Source of the DNA: Coprinus comatus
Lineage: Eukaryota; Basidiomycota; Agaricomycetes; Agaricales; Agaricaceae
Assembly: GCA_034638255.1 (NCBI GenBank)
Contig: JAWPGT010000002.1
Coordinates: 1-64,000, forward strand
Reading direction: 5' to 3'
Length of the DNA: 64,000 nt
In this document: positions 12,991-22,931 of the stretch, one piece after another
Numbering within the stretch: the stretch's first letter is position 1
Layout: every line of letters begins with the position of its first letter
Translations under genes and position numbers: made by a program
Notes under the pieces: generated by a model
The model's database searches: none
What the model saw: only the letters and a program-made list of their open reading frames with translations
What the model was told of the DNA's origin: nothing

Positions 12991-13810
12991 TTAACCTCGT
13001 AACATCATCATCTCCAGAATCTTATAATCTGTCCTAGCCTGAGGGTTCCCGTTTAACGAGTCAGTTAAATCGTAGAATGAAATATGATTATCATCCTCGT
13101 TGTGTCTTCCGCCTATAAATGTAAACCGACTATTCGACATCACCAGTAATGAGTTCGAGTAAAGTTTCCCCAGAAAAAGACCAGGAACGATTTCACAGTT
13201 TCCTAATCTAGGATTAACCACTGCAGTGAATGTATAAATTACGGATCCAAGTACTGTAGAGAGATTTGTTAGTCTGAACTCGATAAGAGAACAATAGCTC
13301 TCTCTTGCACAACTCACTAGTTATCAAGCCTGTTTCGAGTACGAGACGTCGGATTCTATTGACCATTACACTTGTGCGCCTTGGCATGGCAGTCGATTTC
13401 CGAAGCCGTCTTGATAGTTATATAACATGAAGAGTTGATGAGCTGGATGTGTACGTGTGGAATGGGACTAATTAATGTACATAATAAGACATGTATCCAC
13501 TAATCAACACGTCGCATACTGCACCTAGAGCTCCCCATACCTTCAGACCAGGGTTAATAAAGTGATCCTACGTTGCTCTTGTACTTACATATACTCTGCT
13601 GACAACATAACTTGTATTCAATGTATAATTCAATGTATCTGGCATGAGCTTGACCACCATAATGAAAAATGATACTATGCATTGTGCAACAGCCAATTCT
13701 AAGCCAACGTAAAAATGAGGGTAACCCAACTTGAAACCTATGCCGAATCCCTTGGCGTCAGTTGACATTATCATCTGATGTCCCAGCCCGAGGGTTCAAC
13801 TCAGCAGAGT
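12991..13810 (-). pseudogene. DUF6534-like copy C: 5'-truncated and chimeric
   Basis: 3' exons are present and well preserved: LAVAQCIVSFFIMVV with SYVVSRVYVS (about 13705-13590), VWGALGAVCDVLISGYM (about 13550-13490), MPRRTSVMVNRIRRLVLE (about 13385-13320), and GKLYSNSLLVMSNSRFTFIG with GRHNEDD (13317-12991). The 5' exons (LIGY.., YIAFP..) are missing. In their place, 13810-13705 carries the 3' tail of another copy (SFYNSAELN.. then a segment like the tail of fragment H, ending GYPHFYV). This is a recombination product rather than a normal gene. Confidence 0.65.
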
Positions 13811-13899
13811 TGTAGAACGAAACACAATAATAACACAGGTGACCACATGTAATTTACAAAAATGAGGAACTAGAGCAGTTGTATTCAAAATCTAGATAT

Positions 13900-14560
13900 A
13901 ATCGGCGTCCTAAATGAACCATGTTTCTCATTCTTGTCATCAACCACCACCGCCAGACTCCCTTTCAATAACCACACCTCCTCTTATTATATTGCTCAAC
14001 CATTCTTTAATGCAAAGTCGATCAAATTCTAAAACCCTTTCGCTCCCTCATCCACAATATTAATGTCTGGCTAAAGAGACAAAGGTTCGGGAATGACATG
14101 ATATAAACCAAGTTCATGTCCTAATTCGTTATGAATATCCAACCTAATGTTGATTAATTGGTACAAGATCAAATACGTCATGGCGAAATTAACAGTGAAA
14201 TGATAATAAAGATATTTCCGAGAAGTTGTGATTGCCATGGCGAAGATTTGTTATTTGGGAATTTGAGATTCAAATTGTTGAATTTGGGATAAAGGGATTC
14301 GGGGAAGAGAGTGGAGGCGTAGGGAAAGTGATGGAAGAACCATGTGTGAACGGGAGATGCCAGTGTGCGTGATGATTGTAGAAGGGAGAGAAAGATCTCT
14401 ACCGTGTAAATGCCTATATTTGTTAGACCTGCAGTGACCTCCATCAAGAAGCAGTGGTATGGCAGTGCACAAATGGAAGCACAAATGCGCGTAGTACATC
14501 GACACACTGGTTTATGCAATGGAAGTTCTCTTTCGGTTTTGTCGGACATAAATATATTCA
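13900..14560 (-). pseudogene. Decayed copy of the two-TM gene (K2)
   Basis: Nucleotide similarity to 20165-20720 is obvious block by block: ACCATGTTTCTC.., CAATAACCACACCTCCTCTTA, TTATGAATATCCAACCTAAT and TTGCCATGGCGAAGATTTG occur in the same order in both. On the minus strand FPNNKSSPWQSQLLGN matches FPNNKSSPWQSRFLRN of the intact-looking gene, but frames are broken before and after. Both copies lie beside a DUF6534-like gene, so they were probably duplicated as one unit. Confidence 0.7.
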
Positions 14561-14712
14561 ATGGCGGCTGGATGAGTGCTGAATCGGTGTTTGAGCTGGG
14601 AAAATGTAGGGGTGGTGGGAACGTATGGCATTCTGTGAGATAGCTGGAATGGACCCAGGAGATGGGATTATGTGGAGGTCCGCATGGACGGGGATTACAA
14701 AGTAGTCTATCC

Positions 14713-15914
14713 CTATCCAACACTCCTTCGTTTCCAAGATAAAAATGAAGTAAACCCTTTCCTTGATGTCCGATAACCTCCTCCAGTTGAAGAAATATTA
14801 GAGCGGTTCGACTCTCTATATAGCGAGATGGAATCATCATCCTCAATGTGTCTTCCGTCTATGATTGTAAAGCGACTGTTGAGCATTACCAGCAAAGAGT
14901 TGGAGTAAAGCTTTCCTAGGTTAAGACCAGGAAGAAGAATGAGGTCTATATGCCGTAGAGATACAGCTGTATAACCCGCAGCCATCAACACTGTAGAAAA
15001 TGTTATTGAGTTTCTATGACCACTAGCCACCCCACTGACTAGTTAAGACCCCAATTTCGAGTATAATGAGTCTGATTTTGTTGACTACAACACTTGTGCG
15101 CCTTGACATTGAATAAGACACCTGAAGCTGTTTTGATAGCTGAGTAGTTGGTGACACCGTGAGCGGAACACAGCTAAAAAAAAACAGTTTCACTCACAAA
15201 ATAGGTCATATATCCGGTAATTAGTGCATCGCATGTTATGGCAATAGGTCCCAAAGCCTTTATCATCCCAGATTCAAATTCAACATCTTAAACAGAAACA
15301 TCCCGTAGCATTGCGGACTCACCCGAATTAATGCTACACCTTTAAAAAAATCAACTGACCCGTAAACGTTGACTGCCGCAAGTGCACTTGATACAAATTG
15401 CCCAACGGCAAGCTAGAGGGAGCGTGGTTCAAATCTTTTGGGGCGTTGACTGAGTGATAAATCACATACCACTATGATTAAAACAGTGAAACTCTTGGTT
15501 TTTGAGAGCGTCCAAATTCGGCTTGCATATACGAGTTGAACAATTATTGCAACTGTACCAAGATATTAGGTGACATTAAATAGGCTTCAATAGGAAAAAA
15601 AGAATTAACCTAAACCACTACTCAGATATATTGTGAACCACGCGTGCGGGCCAATCACTGTTTCAAGGGGTTTTAATTCGATGCAGAATGCCAAGTAGAA
15701 ATCGTGCAATGCTAGAGCAGTCTGTACGGTTCCTATTAAGTATACAGCCAATACCGCAAGCTTCTGGAGTCGTCTGTCTCTTGGAAACGCTATGTAGTAC
15801 ATGTCTAAAGAATTGTGTTCGGTCAAAACATGAATAATGCAGAGAAAGTTATACCATACATGTTTGGATAGTCAATATCCCGAACAGGAAAATATCCATA
15901 CAGTAGCCGATCAA
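14713..15914 (-). CDS. DUF6534-like membrane protein, copy D
   Basis: Minus-strand exons: LIGYCMDIFLFGILTIQT (from 15914), YYIAFPRDRRLQKLAVL to GPHAWFTIYLSSGLG, VQLVYASRIWTLSKTKSFTV, LAVGQFVSSALAAVNVYG, LGPIAITCDALITGYMTYF, MSRRTSVVVNKIRLIILE, and the last exon with GLNLGKLYSNSLLVMLNS and GRHIEDDD, ending at 14713. All junctions are compatible with GT/AG splicing and no stop was seen in exons. It is closest in style to copies A and G (LAxGQF block rather than LAxAQC). Unknown function, predicted seven membrane segments. The first coding exon is not identified. Confidence 0.66.
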
Positions 15915-15959
15915 CTACAAGGGGATTGGTGATTAGTCCAGAGGAATATTGAAACATTT

Positions 15960-17080
15960 GAGAGGTGACTCACGCTTATAGTATATGATACCCCATAGTA
16001 GCTGTTTCGACTAATGGTGGTTCAATGATATTGATACATGGCATCAGATTACTGGAGCATAAATTACCTAGCTAGTATATCATCCAACCCGGGAGTGGAG
16101 GACATGGCAATAACGAGAAAGAGATGTAGGACCTGTACAATAGACTCCGACGGATGGGGGAGCGGTTGCAAGCAATCATGACCAAGTTTGCTATTTTATA
16201 ACATGATCATGACCACAACTGTGAACACAAGAACCCTCGAAAGTGTTTGCCCAACTTGCAGTTTTGATAATCAAGATGGAAAGATGGTGCCATGATCGCA
16301 TGTTGAGTCCACAATAGCACATTCTGCGAAAAGCACTCATCATGATGCACTGGAACATGCATATTAAATCGAAGATCCAAAGGAAAGAGGCGATGTTGAG
16401 TGAAGATAGAGGGAGCACCAATGAAAATGAAACCAATTAGTCTATGTTTCTGAACATATGAATGATCTGACAATTCTGTCTTTTGGTTGCTCGTATGAAG
16501 TATTGAATCACCACTACACACCTTAGTTACCTGGTCCGTAGTACCTTCCCACCATCTCCATGGAGCCCGCGACTTCGTCCTCCTTACCCCACGCTTTTCT
16601 CTTACTCTCTAATTCGTGTACCATGATACCATTCCACTTCCACTGTACTGGATTGTTCTCCCGAAGCCGTTATGGATCATACATATCTCCATATCCGACA
16701 TGAATTTTGAACGATGGGGTCTTACATAACGTCAACATAGCCAAATCAGACAAGTCACAAAAGGCAAATGAAAAATCGGGATTTGCTAGAAAGCAATGAT
16801 ATACGCAGGGACCTTCCGAAAAAAAAAAAAACAAGCCAGGCTTAAGCCTTCTCAAGCTTTCACTGGAACGAATTGGTTGGGTTGCGACCTGCGATGGGTC
16901 ACAGCGGAAATGTATCTTTGTAGGTCATCGTAAAGGCTATACATGGTTCAGGATTAGATGTCAACTCGGGTATTAATAGTCGAATGTAGAAGTTAAAAGG
17001 AGCGTACAGGTCCGTTCCCATTTCAAAAGAGAACCCTCAAAAGCTTCAGTTCTACATGATCCTGCCAGCTTGCGTGACCC
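15960..17080. other. Intergenic, no recognisable gene
   Basis: Short minus-strand frames (16521-16207, 16855-16670) lack recognisable motifs or family resemblance. Poly-A at about 16820-16832. Upstream of copy D, so it may hold that gene's first exon and promoter. Confidence 0.4.
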
Positions 17081-17099
17081 AATATCTGGAATTATTAGC

Positions 17100-18060
17100 A
17101 CACAATTAGTGACTTGAGGTCAAGCTTTACAACAAATTACTTACTTATCCGCTTGCAATTCCGGGAGTCTCGTATAACATCCGTACAGTGATCCGCAAGC
17201 CGAAGTGTGCTACGTTATGGAAGAATTACATCAAATGGTCAGGAAGTGGAGGACACGTGTATGTTTGTGAATACTCACCCTAATTTACTCGCAGTGGAGA
17301 CAGATTTCGATTCCCTAACATCCAGATAATTCCAGCCCAAATGAGGATGTGCATCAGAAAATATGACGCCTGTACATGGAACATATTATATCTGGGCCAA
17401 TACGGATGAACAAGACAAACATACCATGTCCTTTGAAGTAGCCATATTGCCAGTAAGATCTCTAATACGGATACTTGAGTGTCCATCAGCCTGTTGAAGA
17501 CTTCAGGAGCGTCGACAATTCCAGAATTATTATCATGCTGAGCGCTAGTAGCTACCGAACTTCAAATTTCAAATGAATTGGTTATGTATAAAGCTTTGAA
17601 GTTTCTAGTCTCCTGGCAGCATAAACACATAAAAAAAGTTGCTGGATATTTGTTGCATACGTGATGGAATGACAGAAATAATTGCATTTGGCGAAGGTCG
17701 CGGTTGGGATGAACGATGTACTGGACAACGCTATCGGCTGAGTTTGAAATTCGAAATCAATACTCGTAAGTAGTTTATTTTGGATAATGCTGCTGAGCGC
17801 TACCTTTTCCATTGGCATCGGAGCTTGAAGAGGCCAAGGCGCGATGCTTGAGATGAGAATTTCAAAAACAGACGCCATAGTAAACCAAGTGGTTGACCTT
17901 CGAGCTGTAAACATTAATCTCAGAAGTAATAATTTTAATGGAAGTAATAAAATATTATATTCGATAATATATATCTGAGAAGCTAAAAGGTCCAGCATCG
18001 AGGCGAAGGGTAAGGAAAGTAATATTATAATACTTCTCAATCATTGGAAAGAGAAAAGAT
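17100..18060 (-). pseudogene. Companion module behind copy E (unidentified)
   Basis: Same blocks as behind copies C, H and F, and the longest open version. The minus-strand frame 18040-17582 has a hydrophobic start, MASVFEILISSIAPW, then later TNIQQLFLCVYAARRLETSKL. The next blocks are LLQRTWYVCL before a GTATGT donor (about 17425) and HILIWAGIIWMLGNRN (about 17350-17310). It may be a partly functional membrane protein gene, but I could not join the exons in one frame. It is separated from copy E by a conserved leader (a short intron ending TTCATAG, about 18065). Confidence 0.45.
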
Positions 18061-18152
18061 CTATGAAGTTGTGTAACGAGAATCACTGTCAAGACTCAAG
18101 ACTCGAACATATAAACAAACCGCACATACCAAGTTACGACACAACACTTCCA

Positions 18153-19660
18153 TTACCATATCTTAGCCAACATAGAAAACGAGGGAAACCCAACCCGAAA
18201 CCTATTCCTTGTTAGAGTCTTTTGGCCTTCTTCAACAGTTGGCATGGGATTACCATCGGATGTCCTAGCCTGGAGGTTCAACAACTCAGCCGAGTCATAG
18301 AACGAACTACAACTATCATCCTCATTGTATCTTCCACCAATAATTGTAAACCGACTATTCAACATCACCAATAACGAGTTCGCGTAAAGTTTTCCCATGC
18401 AAAGACCAGAAACTATTTCGTGATTTTCGGACGAACGATTAGTCACTGCAGAGACTGTATACACTAAGGATCCAAGCACTATGAGAGATTCCCATTTATT
18501 AGTAGTCATAAGAAAGTAATCGCTTTTTCTTGCCCAACTCACTAGTTATTAAGCCTGTTTCGAGTACGAGACGTCGGATTCTGTGGACCTTTACACTTAG
18601 GCCCCTTGACATTGCAGTTGATTCCCGAAGTTTTTTGGATAGCTATAATAAGATTCAAGAAGTTAATGCGTTAGGTGTGTACTTGTGGATGGGGCTGATA
18701 ACGCACATAATAAACCATGTATCCAGTAATTAACATATCGCATAATGCACCTAGAGCTCCCCATAACTTGAATAGAGTATGTTAATTATACTATACAGTC
18801 AAAACTGTTCTTGTACTCACATATACTCTGCTGACAGTGTAACTCCTATTCACTATGTCGTCAAATGTATCTGTCACTGTGATCTCGACCGCCATAATAA
18901 AAATCGATACTATGCATTGTGCAACGGCCAACTGTGCAGTACCAAGTGGATTGAAGTATGAGTTTGTAATGTGCGACACTGGTTAAAATGGATGCCCATA
19001 CAAGTGTAATGAGAATACTAATGCTCTTAGTTTTTGAGAGCACCCAGATTCGACGTGCATACACCAGTTGAACGATACATGCAACTGTATCAGATGTATT
19101 TATATTAGTCACTTTTGTTGATTAAGTCAATATTGGAATACAACCTACGCCACCACCACCATATACTGACAACCACGTATATACTATTTGCCCTGGTAAC
19201 CATTGAAAAAGCAAATAGTAGTAGTTGGGGCCAGCGGTACTCGGGAGCTTGCAGAAGATCACATAGAGGTCATGGAGGGCTGCAGCAGTTTGCACAGTGC
19301 CAATCAAGTAGACAGTCAAAACAATAATTTTTTTCTTCCATGTGTCTTTCGGAAACGCGATGAAATATAAATCTATCAGATTTGTTGGATGGTTGTCAAT
19401 TCCGAATCATATAAGTGAGAACTCACATGTTTGCATAGTTGAAATTCCATAAAGGAAAAAATCAAGGCAACAACCAATTAACTAGATAAAATGTATATCA
19501 GTGTAAATAAATGAACAGCGACTAAAAAGTCACCAACAATCGCGGCAAGTTGTTTTGAAAAAGGATATAATCTGAAAATACATTTGTTAGCATTCATGAG
19601 TACGAAGTTGGAGGAAAAATGCTCGTACACTAATACTGGGTCGGGATTGGTTGTAGACAT
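18153..19660 (-). CDS. DUF6534-like membrane protein, copy E
   Basis: Minus-strand exons: a possible start MSTTNPDP at 19660, LIGCCLDFFLYGISTMQT (from 19481), a segment around TVYLIGTVQTAAALHDLYV, VACIVQLVYARRIWVLSKT, LAVAQCIVSIFIMAVEI, a WG..LGALCD..ITGYM exon (about 18770-18710), an RxSxVxxRIRRLVLE exon (about 18610-18545), and the last exon with GLCMGKLYANSLLVMLNS and GRYNEDD ending at 18153. No stop within exons. The PRRTSV motif is altered here (the sequence reads ..RGLSVKVHRIRRLVLE..). The C-terminal tail is about 45 residues longer than in copy F. Confidence 0.66.
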
Positions 19661-19745
19661 AATGAAGGGGTTGTTGATAAAAGCATTCGTTGGTGAGTAA
19701 GTATTAAAAACAAATGGTTTGAGCGCTTGATGTGTTCTCGAAGAA

Positions 19746-19952
19746 TCAATGCAGTGAACAAAGTAACCTTATTAGTGACACTCCACACCCTTGATTGATA
19801 GAAGATTGAAGGTATGCAAGAGTCCTAGTCATTATCAGAAGATGTAACTGATCAAGTGTCCATGCTATTTCGAAGCATAGAGCATCAACGAAGACCTTGG
19901 TGATAGGTGGTTTCAGAATGCCGCAGTTCCATCTTTGAAAAAGGTTAACCAA
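19746..19952 (-). other. Possible DUF6534-type exon fragment
   Basis: The 68-codon minus-strand frame contains a stretch reading EIAWTLDQLHLLIMTRTLAY, which has the W-x-L-D-x-x-H-x-x-x-x-x-x-x-Y pattern seen in canonical DUF6533/6534 proteins. No flanking exons were recognised. Weak call, recorded because it sits inside the duplicated block. Confidence 0.25.
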
Positions 19953-20148
19953 CTCTCCCAGACAGGCTATCTAGTGACTGTAAGAAGCCAATTATAATGG
20001 ATTTCACCTCAATTCTCCTCGACATAGTAATAGCATAAATGACCTCATGCACAATCCACAAAACGAGAAACTAGAGCAGTTGTATTCAAAACCGAGATAC
20101 AGCCAGTGTGCGAAAATCCTAATAAAATAAAGAAACAAAGTCAATAAG

Positions 20149-20814
20149 CTAATCGAGATCAACAACCGAACCATGTTTCTCGCTCTCGCTCTTCTCGTCA
20201 ACAACCACAACTACAGATTCCCTCTCAATAACCACACCTCCTCTTACTGCCCAAACATTCTTCAATTCAAAGCCAATCGAATTCCAAAACCCAAGTTTAA
20301 CTTCTCCATCTGTGATATTAATATCCGGCTGAAGAGACGAAGGTTCAGAAACGACACGATATGAACCAAGTTGTTGAAGTTCCGGTTCGTTATGAATATC
20401 CAACCTAATGTCAGAAGCAATTAATTGGTACAGGATCAAATGTGTCATGATCATGAGTAACAGCAAAATGATAATAAGGAGATTTCGGAGAAATCGTGAT
20501 TGCCATGGCGAAGATTTGTTATTAGGGAAATTGAAGTTGATGTTGTCGAATTTGGCAGAGATACGTTCACGAAGAGAAAGTTTAGGTGGAGGTGCAAGGA
20601 AAGCGATGGAGAAATCATGAGTGTGAACGGGCGATGATGGGGTGACGATGATGGCCGGTAGCTGTGACTTTTCGGTGAGCGATGGGAGAGAAAGATCTGC
20701 GTCGTACGTCGTATGATGAGATGATGCGTTGAGAACTACAACAAAAACACATACCCAGAGGAGCAGGAACCAGGGTATAATCCAGACGTTGGGGAAGACG
20801 GTGTAAACGGGGAC
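20149..20814 (-). CDS. Unidentified two-membrane-segment protein (K1), last exon
   Basis: One open exon of 222 codons including the stop, entered by an acceptor at 20816/20815 (..CTGTAG). It reads PVYTVFPNVWIIPWFLLLWV (first membrane segment near residues 10-28), a Ser/Pro/His-rich linker with LPAIIVTPSSP, LRERISAKFDNINFNFPNNK, a second membrane segment RNLLIIILLLMIMTHLIL (about residues 106-124), then a soluble C-terminal part with LGFWNSIGFELKNVWAVRGG and an acidic end. The upstream exon(s) between 20820 and about 21170 are not resolved: an ATG at 20894 followed by a GTGCGA donor is in the wrong phase. No known family recognised. Two decayed relatives exist at 14 kb and 11 kb. Confidence 0.55.
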   Translation of the reverse strand, partial: VPVYTVFPNVWIIPWFLLLWVCVFVVVLNASSHHTTYDADLSLPSLTEKSQLPAIIVTPSSPVHTHDFSIAFLAPPPKLSLRERISAKFDNINFNFPNNKSSPWQSRFLRNLLIIILLLLMIMTHLILYQLIASDIRLDIHNEPELQQLGSYRVVSEPSSLQPDINITDGEVKLGFWNSIGFELKNVWAVRGGVVIERESVVVVVDEKSESEKHGSVVDLD

Positions 20815-21252
20815 CTACAGGTACCAGGAACAGGGTTATTTTAGCATGCGACAGGGTAAAAAGAGCAGCATAGCGTCGCACCTTGTCTTGCCATCTTTTT
20901 CCAAATAATTCTTAATACAGGATGAACAGAGAGAGAGATGAAAGCTGGATGAAAGCGCGGATAGTAGACTAGAAGCAGGTTTTTTTAGTCCCGAATGCAG
21001 AGTGCCGTTATGGGAACGTTGCGTGGCGCAGGGGAAGCTTGAGCGATAAAATGAGTGCGTAGATGTAAAGAATGTAAGGTAGCGAGCTATGCAAGCTATG
21101 AGATCGTGTATACTGCGAGGAACACCAGAAAAAAACAAAGTAATGGATGAAAGTGGTTGTTACTCCCCAACCTTAACAACCGTTTTTGTCATTACGTAAT
21201 AAACTTCACGTGACTGCCAAATTATCCCCGGAAATTGATCACAAAAAAATAA

Positions 21253-22931
21253 ATGGATGTATCTCCCTCCCTATACGAATCTTCTCTGCCGCGAGTTTCG
21301 GTCAAACTTAACCATGGAGATTCATATGTACTCTCATTAGCAAACCTTCCAGAAAAGTATGCTGCACTGGCTTCTTCTCCTTCTAACAGGATTGATCTCT
21401 TGGACAAACGATCACTGCACCAAATCCAATCATTTATTGGCCATGAACAACCAACAACTTCGATTCGAACCGTAGATCATGTTCTTGGAATGCCTGCTCG
21501 AACTCTAATATCTTCAGGAAAGGATGGGTCTGTTAAAGTTTGGGATGAACGTTCTGGATCGCATGCAATCAAACGTATGTTGTTAATTTTAAATCATTAA
21601 ATGAATGTATGCTAAACTCTGGAAGACATATAGTGACCAACATGGGAAATTCATCTCGAGGAATTTTATCTTGTGATGTTTCTTCAGACGGGACCATGAT
21701 CGCAGCAGGCACAGAAATTCAAGGCGAAGATGCCTTCATTCTTTACTGGTAAGTATATTCAACCCGTCACCCCACTTACGACAAAACTCAGTAACAGATA
21801 CCTCATATTTGTACTATTTTCTATAGGGATCCTCGTCGACCAGCTGCACCACTATTTACCCATTCATCTACGCACTCAGACGACATTACAGTTGTTTCTT
21901 TCGCACCAACACCAGCATCAGAAGGATCTGAACGACTATTACTTTCTGGTTCTACAGATGGATTGCTTAGCATATCAAATGCTAATGAAAAAGATGAAGA
22001 TGAAGCTATACTTCAAGTTGGTGCATGGGGAACAAGTATATCACAAGCTGGATGGTATCATCCACTGTCATCTAATAAAACTACTTTGGGTGTTTGGGCT
22101 GCAAGTGATATGGAAACCTTCAGTTTGTGGGATGCAGAGGTACACTTTGTTTGTTTGTTTTGTCCCGGTGAAAATACATATTCACAAACTACCAACATAG
22201 TTGTCACAAAAACTTTCAATGGATATGCGAGATCCCGCTGTTCATGGCCGTCGAACATGGGTTACAGACTACCTAATCAACTGTCACTCATCGAACAATG
22301 GAGGTCTCCGAGTCTATACAGGTTCCAACGAGTGAGTCAAATCTCAAATATATGCGTATATACTGACTATTTTCCTTTTTTAAACCTTGCAACATTTTAA
22401 GGGGTGACGCAGTACTCATTACAACGCCTCCAATCACAAGCGAAGATCCCAACGCAAATGTAAAAGGAAGATGTATACTCCATTCCATTTGGTCAAAACA
22501 TCATGTTGGTGTTGTCGTTCTCTTTTACCTGATGACGACGTAAGTGCACCTACACCCCAATCATGCCATTTTTTCATCATGAATTTTAAATTTGATTTTG
22601 TTTTATAGAACAAGGTTATAGTAACAGGTGGCGAAGATGGTAAAATCTGTATATGGGATAATCCTTCTCCATTCCCTACATTTTCAGAACAACCTTCCGT
22701 CGGTAATAACGATGGCGATGTATCAATGGAAATGGATATAGATTCACATATGGATGTGGATTCTGGTATGAAATCACCTACGGGTCGTAAAAGAGATAGA
22801 AATCATGATGATGATGACGGTTCTTCCGTACGTTTTGTTTACCGTCATTATTCACCTCCTCTCTGCATTTGAATCTAGTATGGCTCATGTTATATTTTTA
22901 GGATGGTAAAAAATCGAGACGGAGACGTTGA
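21253..22931 (+). CDS. WD40 repeat protein, WDR89-like, with an apparent frameshift
   Basis: Seven exons: 21253-21574, 21634-21748, 21827-22139, 22201-22331, 22402-22539, 22609-22827, 22902-22931. WD-type motifs: TLISSGKDGSVKVWDERSG, TMIAAGTEIQGEDAFILYW, a THSDDITVVSFAP start followed by LLSGSTDGLLSISN, and VIVTGGEDGKICIWDN. The basic tail ends KKSRRRR. Spacing and the HSDDIT..SGSTDGL block match WDR89 (nucleolar or nuclear WD protein). The exons total 1268 bases, one short of a multiple of three. In exon 5 the frame must change near 22515 so that ..SKHHVGVV continues as RSLLPDDD into the GTAAGT donor. Restricted to the sequence as given, the product would be truncated. Confidence 0.8.
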
